39,040 bases of DNA from Alphaproteobacteria bacterium. GTDB taxonomy: Bacteria; Pseudomonadota; Alphaproteobacteria; M2410. The stretch is from NCBI GenBank assembly GCA_030614785.1, contig JAUWTJ010000033.1, forward strand, positions 1-39,040. The letters run 5' to 3'. Position numbers and translations under genes: made by a program. This document shows positions 1-9,138 of the stretch, one piece after another (positions within the stretch are counted from its first letter, which is position 1; each line of letters opens with the position of its first letter). Below the pieces are notes generated by a model. The model worked only from the letters and a program-made list of their open reading frames with translations, had not been told where the DNA came from and did no database searches.

Positions 1-311
1 ATGCCAAAAACGGCGCGACGGTGGGCATTGGCGCGGGCCAGATGAGCCGCATTGATTCAGCCCGCATCGCCGCCCGCAAGGCCGAGGATGCCGCCAAAGC
101 CGGGGGCTGGGACACGCCCAAAACCGTCGGCTCAGCCGTTGCCTCGGACGCCTTCTTCCCCTTCGCCGACGGGCTCCTGGCCGCCGTAGAAGCCGGTGCC
201 ACAAGCGTTATCCAGCCCGGCGGCTCCATGCGCGACGACGAGGTTATCGCCGCCGCCGATGAAGCAGGGCTTGCCATGGTCATGACCGGCATGCGCCATT
301 TCCGGCACTAA
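1..311 (+). CDS. purH: PurH C-terminal end (bifunctional AICAR formyltransferase / IMP cyclohydrolase), partial
   Basis: Catalyses the last two steps of cytosolic IMP synthesis. Only the last 102 residues are present; the frame is open from base 3 and ends at a TAA at 309-311. The segment [15 protein letters not shown] and the acidic [10 protein letters not shown] stretch are hallmark PurH motifs of the formyltransferase domain, and the terminal HFRH is typical of the family. The ATG at base 42 lies inside the conserved motif and is not a start. No terminator is obvious after the stop; an approximately 110-base imperfect palindrome follows and may act as transcript-end structure. The identification is sure; the N-terminal 80% of the gene lies outside the window. 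Confidence 0.94.
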   Translation, partial: AKNGATVGIGAGQMSRIDSARIAARKAEDAAKAGGWDTPKTVGSAVASDAFFPFADGLLAAVEAGATSVIQPGGSMRDDEVIAAADEAGLAMVMTGMRHFRH

Positions 312-342
312 TCTCCGTCCAGGCAACCTGTACGCCACTCAC

Positions 343-451
343 TCTCCTCATCCTGAGGAGGATGCGTAACATCCGTCTCGAAGGATCGAGGCCCGGCGCC
401 CACCATGGCTCCTTCGAGACGCTGCCGCTGGCAGCTCCTCAGGAGGAGGGC
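343..451. repeat. Dispersed imperfect palindrome, copy 1
   Basis: The outer arms read tcctcatcctgaggag and ctcctcaggaggaggg, and the inner part has ctcgaaggatcgagg facing ggctccttcgagac. The same arms and spacing recur at 25154-25268 and 37061-37168. All three copies lie between genes and form a long cruciform or hairpin in either transcript. Repeats of this type (cctcatcctgagg ... ctcgaaggatg) are widespread in alphaproteobacterial intergenic DNA, probably as non-autonomous elements or mRNA-end structures. No coding capacity. Confidence 0.8.
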
Positions 452-480
452 GGTGAGTGGGTTTGATATCTCAAAGCTGG

Positions 481-1914
481 CTAATGCAAAGCCTCAGCTC
501 TTTCTTCCTTCACCGGATGCAGGAGCCAGGTGCCGACGCACAGCATGGCAATAATGACCAGCATACTGACCCGCGCATTGCCCGTCAGTGCTGTGGCAAT
601 GCCGATCAGGAGCGGCGCCATAAAGGCGGTCGCCTTGCCCGAGAGCGCATAGAGTCCGAAGAATTCCGTGATCATACCCTCCGGCGCCAGCCGGGCCATC
701 AGGGTCCGACTGGCGGACTGAGCCGGACCGATACCGAGCCCCAGAATGACCGCAAAGAAAAGATAGGTGCGCTCCGGCACGCTGACAAAAAGTCCCGCTG
801 ACAGATCCACCGGCACGGTCTCGATAACAAAGAAGATGTGCCCCGGGCCAATCGAGGCAATCCCGAACGAGCCGAAAATAAGCAATGCGAGCGAGGCTGT
901 TATGGTGTGCTTTGAACCAAGACGGTCGTCAAGCCTGCCACCGGCCATGGCACCGGCACCGGCAAACACCAGCATGATCAGCCCGGCGACGCCAAGCTGA
1001 AGAGAGCCCCAGCCAAACACCACTGCCGCATAAATCCCGCCAAAGGTAAAGATCGCTCCAAGACCATCGTTATAGATCATCCGTGCGATGAGAAAACGAA
1101 TGACATTGCTGTAGGACCGGATCTTGCGCAGGGTTTCACCGAGCGCCTGGATCCCTTGTTTGACCGCACGGCCCAGCGGCACATCAGACCGCTTGCCATC
1201 GGGCGTAAAGACAAACAGCGGGATAACAAAGATTATGTACCACACGGCAGAGAGCGGCCCGGTCAGACGCTCCGCCTCACCCATAGCCGGATCAAGTCCG
1301 AACAGCGGCGCCGCGGCAACTCCCGGCAGGTCGATCATTCCGGGATAGACCAGAAACCACAGCATCGCGAGCAGCGCGACGATCCCGCCAAAATAGCCAA
1401 GCCCCCAGGCAAAACCCGAGAGCCGCCCCATATGCTTTTCTGGCGCCACCCCGGGCAACATCGAGTGGTTAAACACCACAGCCGTTTCCATCGCCATGGA
1501 TGCCAGCACAAGTCCAAGCATCACCGTCCAGGCACCACTGGTCCCCGCCGCGCCGGCGCCTGGCACCGCGCCCCAAAGCAGCATACTGGCCAGCACAAAG
1601 ACAATTGAAAGTCCGAAGATCCAGGGTTTGCGTCGCCCTGCCACGTCGGAGATCGCCCCGAGAACAGGTGCGAGAAGAGCAATCCCAAGGCCCGCGATGG
1701 CCACAGAATAGGAATACATCTCCTGACCGCGCACCGCATCGCCAACAAACCGCTGCACAAAATAAGGCGCAAAGATTACCGTCGTGACGATCGTAAAATA
1801 AGGCTGGTTGGCCCAGTCAAACATCGCCCAGGAGAACTGGCCAAGCTTTGAGGCCGGTTTGCCGCCCAAAGCATTGAGGGCAATTTGACTGCCGGCGTCG
1901 CTCGGTCCGCTCAT
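481..1914 (-). CDS. MFS transporter, UMF1/Atg22-like family
   Basis: Inner-membrane transporter of 477 residues with about twelve hydrophobic segments. The N-terminal motif SWAMFDWANQPYF at about residues 28-40 and the following FAPYFVQ are diagnostic of the UMF1/Atg22 branch of the major facilitator superfamily, as is the RKPWI sequence after the second helix. Bacterial members have no firmly known substrate; yeast Atg22 exports amino acids from the vacuole. The start codon overlaps the stop of the upstream glutamate dehydrogenase gene by four bases (ATGA), so the two are co-transcribed and probably translationally coupled. That context suggests, by inference only, export or uptake linked to amino-acid catabolism. 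Confidence 0.88.
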   Translation of the reverse strand: MSGPSDAGSQIALNALGGKPASKLGQFSWAMFDWANQPYFTIVTTVIFAPYFVQRFVGDAVRGQEMYSYSVAIAGLGIALLAPVLGAISDVAGRRKPWIFGLSIVFVLASMLLWGAVPGAGAAGTSGAWTVMLGLVLASMAMETAVVFNHSMLPGVAPEKHMGRLSGFAWGLGYFGGIVALLAMLWFLVYPGMIDLPGVAAAPLFGLDPAMGEAERLTGPLSAVWYIIFVIPLFVFTPDGKRSDVPLGRAVKQGIQALGETLRKIRSYSNVIRFLIARMIYNDGLGAIFTFGGIYAAVVFGWGSLQLGVAGLIMLVFAGAGAMAGGRLDDRLGSKHTITASLALLIFGSFGIASIGPGHIFFVIETVPVDLSAGLFVSVPERTYLFFAVILGLGIGPAQSASRTLMARLAPEGMITEFFGLYALSGKATAFMAPLLIGIATALTGNARVSMLVIIAMLCVGTWLLHPVKEERAEALH

Positions 1915-4900
1915 TGGCCCTCAAGCGACGAGACCAGATCTCGCATTTGACTGGACAACAAAGACAGCTTGGAAATGTTCATGCCTGCCGTGGCCTCAAG
2001 CTCACCGAAAAGCTGTTTGAAGCGCGCGATCGGTTCGTCGTTTTCAGACAGCCATGCCGCCACGCAAGCCATCGCGCCGTCATCCCGCGCTTCATGGCTG
2101 AGAGCAAATTCGACCAGCATCCGATGATACCAGGCCATATCGGTCCCGATGCGCCGTATCGCCAGACGGTCCCAATGCTCCCCGGCGGAAAGGTCCCGCA
2201 CGTCCTGACGCAGCCGGTCCAGCCGCATCTTCGCGCCAACCAGGAAATACGCCTCCGTCACATCGTCCACACTAAATCCTGTGCGCCGCGCCACATCGAC
2301 AACATCGCAGGCCGCCGCCATCGGCGCCAGAATAGCGACTTCCGCAGCCAGGTCCGCATCAACACCTTTTTGAACATAGCCTTCAATTCCGGCTTCGATC
2401 CTCGACACCTCCGCCCCGGAAACCACCGAGCGCGGCACGTCGTGCACCGCCTTGATCCCGTCGCGATACCGTTCAATGGTCTCACTAATGGAGCGCATCC
2501 GCCCACCGGACAGAAACCAGACCGATTGCGTGTAAAGCAGATCCTTGATCGCTCGGTGCATGACGGTCTGAACATCTGCCTCGACCTTGTTGTCGAGCGC
2601 ATTGACACGGGTCCGCAGCGGCCCAAGCGAGTAGAGCGCCCGGACAATGACAAAAGCCCTGGCAATATCGGCGGGTGCGGCTCCCGTCATTTCTTGCAAG
2701 CGGTGGACAAAGGTGACACCGCCCACATTGATGATCCGGTTGGCAAGCTCTGTCGCAATAATTTCCCGGCGCAACCGATGGCGATCAATCTCCTCGCCGA
2801 ATTCCTCCCGCAGAACCCGGGGGAAATAGTCATAAAGCATTTTGCTGAGCCAGGGATCGTCCGGCACATCGCTGTCAAGCAGCGCCTCGGACAGGGCGAT
2901 CTTCATATAGGACACGAGGATCGCAAGTTCCGGTCTGGCCAGACCAAGACCCTTTTCCGCCAGATCCGAGAGCCGGTCGTCGCCCGGCAGAAACTCCAGA
3001 TCCCGGTCAAGCCGCCCGGCTCGCTCAAGCGCCCGCATCACACGGCCATCAGCATCACGGTCCTCATGGCTCGAGCTTTCCACCAGCGTGATCGCCAGGG
3101 TCTGATCATAATTATTGCGCAGAACAAGGTCTGAAACCGCCGCGGTCATATCCACCAGCAAGGTGTTGCGCCGCGCTTCATCGAGCTTGCCTGCCGCCAT
3201 CGCGGAATCAAGCAGGATCTTGATATTAACTTCGTGGTCGGAGCAATCAACACCGGCTGCATTATCGACTGCATCCATATTGATCCGCCCGCCGCGCCGG
3301 CCAAAGGCAATACGGCCAAGCTGCGTGCAGCCCAGATTGGCCCCTTCACCGATGACCTTGACGCGCAACTCATCGACATCGATCCGGACCTCGTCACTGG
3401 CCCGGTCACCGACATCCAGATGGCTTTCGCTCGTCGCCTTGAGATAGGTCCCAATCCCGCCAAACCACATAAGATCGGCCTGCGCCCTGAGGATTGCCTT
3501 GATCAGATCATTCGGTGTCAGTGTGTCTTCTTCAATATCCAGCAGCTGACGAATTTCCGCCGACAGCGGTATGGATTTGAGCGACCGGCTGAAAATGCCG
3601 CCGCCCTCGGAGATCAACGCCCGATTAAAATCATCCCAGGATGAGCGCGGCAGGTCAAACAGACGCTTGCGTTCCACCCAGGTTTTGGCCGCATCCGGCG
3701 CCGGATCAATAAAGATATCACGGTGATCAAACGCCGCCACCAGACGGATTTTCTTCGACAGCAACATCCCGTTGCCAAACACATCCCCCGACATGTCGCC
3801 GCAGCCGACCACCGTAAAGGGCGTCGTCTGGATGTCGTGGCCCATTTCCCGGAAATGCCGTTTCACCGCCTCCCAGGCACCGCGCGCCGTAATACCCATG
3901 ACCTTGTGGTCATAACCCTGGCTGCCGCCCGAAGCGAAAGCATCCCCGAGCCAGAACCCGTGGTCTTTTGCCAGTCCGTTGGCGATGTCAGAAAACGTCG
4001 CCGTGCCCTTGTCCGCAGCAACAACCAGATAAGGGTCCGGCCCATCGAAACACACCACCCGCTGTGGCGGAATAATCTCTTGCTCGAGACTGGCCAGATC
4101 AAGATTGTCTGTCAAGTCAAGCAAGCCGCAGATAAATGTCTTGTAGGCCAATATCGCTGCGGCCTGGATGTCCTCGCGACTTCCCCCTTGCGGCAATTGC
4201 TTGGGAAAGAACCCGCCTTTGGCGCCGGACGGAACAATAACCGAGTTCTTGACCTGTTGTGCCTTGACCAGACCCAAGACCTCCGTACGGAAATCTTCTC
4301 GCCGATCCGACCAGCGTATTCCGCCCCGGGCGATCCGCGCCCCGCGCAAATGCACCCCTTCGACCTGCGGTGAATAGACAAAGATTTCCGCAAACGGTCT
4401 CGGGTTTGGTAACTCCTCGATCTTCGCCGCATCCATCTTGAAGGAGATATAGGACTTGTTTTTGCCCTCGGCGGTCTCCTGGAAGTAATTGGTCCGCGTC
4501 ATCGACAAGATGAGATTGAGCAGCCGCCGCATAATCCTGTCCTGATCAAGGCTCGGCACCTGAGCAAGCGAGCGCGTGATCGATTGCAGGATTGACTCCG
4601 ACGCGGCCTCGCGGGCTTGCGGCCCTCCCGGCAGGAGCGGGTCATGGCGTAATTGAAACAGGTCCACAAGCTGCAGCGCAATCGCCGGATTATCGGCCAG
4701 CGCGTCCTGCATATAAGCCTGACTAAAAGAAATCCCGGTCTGCAGCCGATATTTGGCGCAGGCGCGTAACACCGCCACGTCGCGCCACGCGATACCCGGT
4801 GAGACAACCAGCCGGTTAAACCCGTCGTTCTCGGCTTCGCCTTTCCAGATCGCGACAAAAGCCGGAGCAAAAACCTCTTGCAGAATTTCAAGGCTCAGCG

Positions 4901-6839
4901 CATCGCACGTCCCCAACTCCGTGATGAAGTCATAGACATAACGGCGCGGCTCGCGCGTCCCGTCATCGGTATTGGGAGCCGCCTTATAGGAAAATTCGGA
5001 AAGAACCCGCAGGCCCATATTCTCAAGGATCGGCATGGAGCGGGTCAGCGGGATCGAGACACCGTAATGGTAGACCTTGAGCCGAAGAATAAAATCCTCA
5101 TCCCCCTCCAGTTTGAAACAGCGAACGGCGACCGGATTTTCTTCCGTCAGCCGCTCAACAACATCAATGTCGCGAACCGCTTCATCGGCGTCAAAGACTT
5201 CCTTGTAGGCGGCCGAGAACGCGCCGCGATAGCGTCGGAAAAGTCCCTTGGCCTCAGTGTAGCTTCGGTTTCCCTCCAGGGCATCGCCAAGTTTGTCGGT
5301 CCATGAGCGCACCGCTTCAACAATGCGCTGCTCCGCTTCGTTGTCGCTCGCTCCCTGGGGGTCGCCCGGGGTGCGGCCAATAATATAATGAACCCGTGCC
5401 AGAGTACTGTCGCCCATCTGGGTATAAAAAGCCGACGAGCGTCCGTTAAAGGCAGACGCCAGCTCATGGCCCACCTTGCGGCGCAGTTCGGTCGAAAAAT
5501 GATCGCGCGGAAAATACACCAGCGCCGAAACAAAGCGATCAAACGGATCATGGCGAATAAAGACTTTGGAGCGCGGCCGCTCCATCAGGCGCATAATGCC
5601 AACACAGGTTTTTGCCAATTGATCCACATCAATTTGAAACAATTCATCGCGCGGAAAGGTCTCGATCACATTGAGAAAAGCCTTGGCATCATGCCGGTCA
5701 GCAGCAAACCCCGTCTTGTCGAGGGCCAGCTGCACCTTGCGCCGCACATAGGGGATGGCGCTGGCTGATCGGTTATAGGCCGACGAGGTAAACAGCCCGA
5801 TGAACCGCCACTCACCGGTTAACACGCCGCTATCGGAATAGGTCTTGACGCCAATGTAATCCATATAGGCACGGCGATGAACGTGCGAACGCGTATTTGA
5901 TTTTGCGATGACAATCGGCGCCGGTTGATTGAGAAAGTCGCGCACGAAGGGGGTGAGCCCTTCACTTGTTTCCGACTGACGCCTCAGCACCATGACCTCG
6001 GGATCCTTCAGCACGCCAAGGCTTGAGCCTTTCCTGGCCACCAGACGGCCGGTTTCGGCATCGCCGTCAATCACGTAGTCGCGAGCGCCAAGCAACAGGA
6101 AATGATCCCCCGCCAGCCATTTCAAAAATTCAGCTGCTTCACCCACTTCGGCTTCCGGCAAAAAGGACGTCAGTCCCTCCAGCTGCGTTGTCGCCGAGTG
6201 CAAACGTGCCGTCATCTCCTGCCAGTCACCAGTGGCGAGGACGATGTGGCAAAGGATGTCGACCAGCCCCACCTTGAGGTCCTGGCGCTCTGCCTCGCTG
6301 GCAATCAGCGCAACCTCGATATGGATCATGGACTCCCGACCGGCCCAGGGGGCCTCTGCCCCCTTGATGAGGCGCACACCTGCCGTGTCGCGGACCACAT
6401 CAACAACCGGGTGGGCCAGAAAGGAAATAGCCAGCTCACGTTCATTGATCTCGGCCAACACCGAGGCCACCAGAAACGGCATGTCATTAGAAACAATTTC
6501 AATAACCGTACACGGATGAGCGGCGTCCTCTTCATAGTCAGGATTGACAACCCGGACCAGCGGCACCGTCTCGCTTGGCATGCCATGCCGATCAGAGGAA
6601 AAATCCCAGAATGACCGGGCCACGGAGCGCAGGCGCTCAATCGGCATGGCATAAAGCTCTTCTACCGATGTGTTTTTATAGAATGTACAGAAGAAATCCT
6701 TAAGCGCCGCTGCGCCGCCCGCTGACAATCCTTCCGGCGTCCAGTCGTTGAGGAGACCCTGTAAACTCGCGCCTCCGGTAACGCCCTCATTGTCATCCGT
6801 GTTGTCATCCGTCATCGCCGTTTCCGAACGCGCTGCCAT
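1911..6839 (-). CDS. gdhZ: NAD-specific glutamate dehydrogenase, 180-kDa class
   Basis: Oxidatively deaminates glutamate to 2-oxoglutarate and ammonium with NAD+, feeding amino-acid carbon into the TCA cycle. The length of 1642 residues matches the large bacterial GDH class (Bac_GDH), known as GdhZ in Caulobacter. The first half (about 1-650) is the regulatory part with ACT-like segments. The catalytic core follows: PSGAKGGFFPKQLP near residue 870 holds the substrate-binding lysines, GCGDMSGDVFGNG near 1016 is the nucleotide-binding region, and GEGANLGCTQLGR lies near 1166. A helical C-terminal region of about 400 residues completes the protein. The start at 6839 has AGAGG about ten bases upstream; an in-frame ATG eight codons later is less well placed. 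The 3' end overlaps the transporter gene by four bases. Confidence 0.96.
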   Translation of the reverse strand: MAARSETAMTDDNTDDNEGVTGGASLQGLLNDWTPEGLSAGGAAALKDFFCTFYKNTSVEELYAMPIERLRSVARSFWDFSSDRHGMPSETVPLVRVVNPDYEEDAAHPCTVIEIVSNDMPFLVASVLAEINERELAISFLAHPVVDVVRDTAGVRLIKGAEAPWAGRESMIHIEVALIASEAERQDLKVGLVDILCHIVLATGDWQEMTARLHSATTQLEGLTSFLPEAEVGEAAEFLKWLAGDHFLLLGARDYVIDGDAETGRLVARKGSSLGVLKDPEVMVLRRQSETSEGLTPFVRDFLNQPAPIVIAKSNTRSHVHRRAYMDYIGVKTYSDSGVLTGEWRFIGLFTSSAYNRSASAIPYVRRKVQLALDKTGFAADRHDAKAFLNVIETFPRDELFQIDVDQLAKTCVGIMRLMERPRSKVFIRHDPFDRFVSALVYFPRDHFSTELRRKVGHELASAFNGRSSAFYTQMGDSTLARVHYIIGRTPGDPQGASDNEAEQRIVEAVRSWTDKLGDALEGNRSYTEAKGLFRRYRGAFSAAYKEVFDADEAVRDIDVVERLTEENPVAVRCFKLEGDEDFILRLKVYHYGVSIPLTRSMPILENMGLRVLSEFSYKAAPNTDDGTREPRRYVYDFITELGTCDALSLEILQEVFAPAFVAIWKGEAENDGFNRLVVSPGIAWRDVAVLRACAKYRLQTGISFSQAYMQDALADNPAIALQLVDLFQLRHDPLLPGGPQAREAASESILQSITRSLAQVPSLDQDRIMRRLLNLILSMTRTNYFQETAEGKNKSYISFKMDAAKIEELPNPRPFAEIFVYSPQVEGVHLRGARIARGGIRWSDRREDFRTEVLGLVKAQQVKNSVIVPSGAKGGFFPKQLPQGGSREDIQAAAILAYKTFICGLLDLTDNLDLASLEQEIIPPQRVVCFDGPDPYLVVAADKGTATFSDIANGLAKDHGFWLGDAFASGGSQGYDHKVMGITARGAWEAVKRHFREMGHDIQTTPFTVVGCGDMSGDVFGNGMLLSKKIRLVAAFDHRDIFIDPAPDAAKTWVERKRLFDLPRSSWDDFNRALISEGGGIFSRSLKSIPLSAEIRQLLDIEEDTLTPNDLIKAILRAQADLMWFGGIGTYLKATSESHLDVGDRASDEVRIDVDELRVKVIGEGANLGCTQLGRIAFGRRGGRINMDAVDNAAGVDCSDHEVNIKILLDSAMAAGKLDEARRNTLLVDMTAAVSDLVLRNNYDQTLAITLVESSSHEDRDADGRVMRALERAGRLDRDLEFLPGDDRLSDLAEKGLGLARPELAILVSYMKIALSEALLDSDVPDDPWLSKMLYDYFPRVLREEFGEEIDRHRLRREIIATELANRIINVGGVTFVHRLQEMTGAAPADIARAFVIVRALYSLGPLRTRVNALDNKVEADVQTVMHRAIKDLLYTQSVWFLSGGRMRSISETIERYRDGIKAVHDVPRSVVSGAEVSRIEAGIEGYVQKGVDADLAAEVAILAPMAAACDVVDVARRTGFSVDDVTEAYFLVGAKMRLDRLRQDVRDLSAGEHWDRLAIRRIGTDMAWYHRMLVEFALSHEARDDGAMACVAAWLSENDEPIARFKQLFGELEATAGMNISKLSLLSSQMRDLVSSLEGQ

Positions 6840-6914
6840 TTGGCAATCCTCTCAAACCGGGGTCTCTCTACCGACCACACAAGCTCACAAAGTTAAAGGC
6901 TTCTCTTTATAACG

Positions 6915-6946
6915 GTTTACCCTAATACCATGAGGACTTGGTAAAC
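6915..6946. promoter_or_regulatory. Inverted repeat upstream of the glutamate dehydrogenase gene
   Basis: Seven-base arms gtttacc (6915-6921) and ggtaaac (6940-6946) with an 18-base spacer, about 80-110 bases upstream of the glutamate dehydrogenase start. A TATAAA on the minus strand (6906-6911 region) lies between this repeat and the gene and could be its -10 element, although no good -35 is visible. The position suits an operator, but no particular regulator is indicated. Confidence 0.25.
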
Positions 6947-6972
6947 TGCAGTACAAATTCGCGCGAGGAGCA

Positions 6973-7515
6973 TCAACCTTGATCTGCAGTTGCGCCGCCC
7001 AATTCACCAAGCAAGGCACATAACTTCTCGCGGTCCAGGCGCCCCCCGTCGGCGCCAAAGAGCTTTTCAAGGCGGTCCTTGAGAATATGGAAAATTGCCT
7101 CGAACGCCGCCCGCTTGTCACTGTGATCCCCCTCAAAGGCGGCCGGGTCCGGCAGCCCCCAATGAGCCGCCGCCGGATGGCCCGGCCAGACCGGACAGGT
7201 CTCACCTGCGGCGTTATCACAGACAGTTATAATAATATCCATGGCGGGCGCACCCGGCCTGGCAAACTCGTCCCAGGATTTCGACCGCAAGCCTTCTGTT
7301 GCCAGCCCGCGCGCGCCAAGCACTTCGAAGGCCACAGGATTGACCGCCCCCGTCGGCGTACTGCCGGCACTGAACCCGCGAACAGTCCGCCCGCCACCCG
7401 GGCCATCATCCCGACTTTGGCCAATGTGATTGACCAGCGCTTCGCCGAGAATGCTTCTGGCTGAATTGCCGGTACAAAGAAAGAGAATATTCAGCGGTTG
7501 CTCTGTCATCATCAT
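6973..7515 (-). CDS. arsC: Arsenate reductase ArsC, low-molecular-weight phosphatase fold
   Basis: Reduces arsenate to arsenite in the cytoplasm using a cysteine relay. The 180 residues begin with the P-loop CTGNSAR (Cys14 to Arg20, the Cx5R signature). The second cysteine pair, Cys99 and Cys107 in TVCDNAAGETCPVWPG, is that of the multi-cysteine arsenate reductases rather than plain tyrosine phosphatases. HWGLPDPAA follows as expected. Three consecutive ATG codons stand at the start (7515, 7512, 7509); the ribosome site is weak, so the exact start is open. No arsR, arsB or acr3 gene is adjacent, so this is an orphan ars gene in the window. The next gene on this strand is glutamate dehydrogenase, about 130 bases on. 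Confidence 0.88.
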   Translation of the reverse strand: MMMTEQPLNILFLCTGNSARSILGEALVNHIGQSRDDGPGGGRTVRGFSAGSTPTGAVNPVAFEVLGARGLATEGLRSKSWDEFARPGAPAMDIIITVCDNAAGETCPVWPGHPAAAHWGLPDPAAFEGDHSDKRAAFEAIFHILKDRLEKLFGADGGRLDREKLCALLGELGGATADQG

Positions 7516-7652
7516 GTCTCATCAGGAAAGGACTTGCACGGCGCGAACGAACCGCAGGGATAGCGCTTCATTATCAGCATTTTTGCGGCAGGAAAATGAA
7601 ATCCACGCATTCTGACCGCGCTTTGTTATAGTGGGGAAAAAGGGAGGAACTC

Positions 7653-8423
7653 ATGACCATCACACTGAGACAGATCTGCCTCGTGGCAGAAGGTCTCGCC
7701 GGACGGATCAGCGATTTTGAAGCGGTTTTTGGCTTGCAGGTGTGTTTCGTCGATGACGGCGTTGCAGCCTTCGGGCTTGAAAACGCCCTCATGCCGATCG
7801 GCACCAATCTGCTCGAGATCGTCTCCCCGACGAGGGAAGACACCGCAGGCGGGCGCTATCTGAGCCGCCGCGGCGGTGATGGCGGCTATATGGTGATCAC
7901 CCAGGCCGGAAGTCCGGCCGTTCAGGACGCCGCAAAGGCGCGCGCCGAGGGTCTGGGGGTCCGCATCGCCTGGCAGCGCGACAACAAGACCGGCAACTTT
8001 CTGCAATTCCATCCAGCCGACACCGGTGGCGCCTTCTTCGAGCTTGATTGGGACACCGTCAACGACCCCACCGGTCACTGGCCTCCGGCAGACGGCGACG
8101 GCTGGCAGGACAAGATCAACCGCGATATTATCGGCGACCTCGTCGGCGTCGAACTGCAGGGAGATGACCCGGCGGCACTCGCGGACAAGTGGAGCGCCCT
8201 GACAGGCCTCGCGCTTGAAACCCGCGCCGGCATACCGACCCTTGCCTTTGCCAATGCAAGCCTTCGCTTTGTCAAAGCCGCCGACGGGCGCGGTGACGGC
8301 CTTGGCGGTCTTGATGTGACCTGCGCCGATCCGTCAGCAGCCATCGCCGCTGCCAAAGATCGCGGCCTGACAACAGCAGGCAATCAAATTATCATCTGCG
8401 GCACACGGTTCAATCTGGTGTGA
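7653..8423 (+). CDS. VOC-superfamily (glyoxalase-like) protein
   Basis: A 256-residue protein with two vicinal-oxygen-chelate halves: the first (about 4-135) starts LRQICLVAEGL and contains GTNLLEIVSP, and the second (about 140-256) is shorter and more degenerate. The pattern resembles the Glyoxalase_3-type subgroup, whose members act on diverse small molecules or bind them without catalysis. No substrate can be assigned. The start is secure: AGGGAGGA lies seven bases before the ATG. It is transcribed divergently from arsC, and a TTATAGT at 7627-7633 could be its -10 box. Confidence 0.75.
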   Translation: MTITLRQICLVAEGLAGRISDFEAVFGLQVCFVDDGVAAFGLENALMPIGTNLLEIVSPTREDTAGGRYLSRRGGDGGYMVITQAGSPAVQDAAKARAEGLGVRIAWQRDNKTGNFLQFHPADTGGAFFELDWDTVNDPTGHWPPADGDGWQDKINRDIIGDLVGVELQGDDPAALADKWSALTGLALETRAGIPTLAFANASLRFVKAADGRGDGLGGLDVTCADPSAAIAAAKDRGLTTAGNQIIICGTRFNLV

Positions 8424-8437
8424 GATCTGCTGTTTCT

Positions 8438-8537
8438 GTCGTCCTCGGGCGACCGTAGGTCGAACCGGGGACCTTCTGACAGCTCGCACCCCTACCGACA
8501 GAAGGTCCCCGATCTCGCTTCGCTCGTCGAGGACGAC
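8438..8537. repeat. Intergenic palindrome, unlike the three-copy family
   Basis: Outer arms gtcgtcctcg (8438-8447) and cgaggacgac (8528-8537) are perfect complements, and inner arms ggggaccttctg (8467-8478) and cagaaggtcccc (8499-8510) are also perfect. The element fills most of the gap between the VOC gene and the thioesterase gene and would fold into a long hairpin in their transcript. It looks like a dispersed intergenic repeat, but no second copy is in this window. Confidence 0.7.
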
Positions 8538-8609
8538 AACAATATCGAGTATGTGATTTCTTCGCCGATCTGATCGGCGTTTACAGACAGGAAAGAGGAC
8601 ACAAAACCC

Positions 8610-9074
8610 ATGGCGCGCGCCAAAATCGATACCACCTACGACAAGGAAAACCCCAACGATTATCCGCCCAACATTCAGGCCATCCTGAAGCGCCCGTCCG
8701 GCGCCTCGGCGATCCTCGGGCTTGAACTCCTGGAAATGGATCTGGAGGCCGGCCGCATCAAGGCCGCGTTCCACGCCACCGAGGACATCTGCAACAAATG
8801 GGGCGGCATCCACGGCGGCATGGTCGCCGCCATGCTCGACGATCTCAACTCCATCGCCGTCGGCCTCACGCTTGTCTGGGGCCAGATCTCGCCAACCCTT
8901 GAGATGAAGACAAGCTATATCGCGGCAGCGCGCCCCGGCACCCTCATCGGCGAAGGCTGGATCGTCAAACGCGGCAAATCCGTCGCCTTCACCGAGGCAG
9001 AGCTGAGGGACGGGGAAGGCACGCTGCTGGCAACGTCAAGCTCAACGGCGAGCTTTGTGACGCTGAAGAAGTAG
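8610..9074 (+). CDS. PaaI-family hotdog-fold thioesterase
   Basis: A 154-residue single-domain hotdog protein that probably hydrolyses an acyl-CoA thioester in the cytoplasm. The family signature WGGIHGGMVAAMLDD lies at residues 64-78, where the HGG turn and the following acidic residue form the active site. A beta-sheet half with TSYIAAARPG and GWIVKRGKSVAF follows, the usual PaaI layout at the usual length. The start is supported by GAGGAC about ten bases upstream. The substrate is unknown; the nearby genes (VOC protein, amidohydrolase) do not make a recognisable pathway. Confidence 0.87.
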   Translation: MARAKIDTTYDKENPNDYPPNIQAILKRPSGASAILGLELLEMDLEAGRIKAAFHATEDICNKWGGIHGGMVAAMLDDLNSIAVGLTLVWGQISPTLEMKTSYIAAARPGTLIGEGWIVKRGKSVAFTEAELRDGEGTLLATSSSTASFVTLKK

Positions 9075-9138
9075 CCTGCCAACGTATTGACCCGATCACG
9101 AAAATGAAACCAACTGTACCGGTTTACTTGCTATCGCC

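Noticed and set aside
1914-3134. A 406-codon open frame antisense to the glutamate dehydrogenase gene.
   Set aside because: A shadow of the real gene. Its composition (many Arg, His and Pro) and lack of a ribosome site are typical of GC-rich antisense frames.
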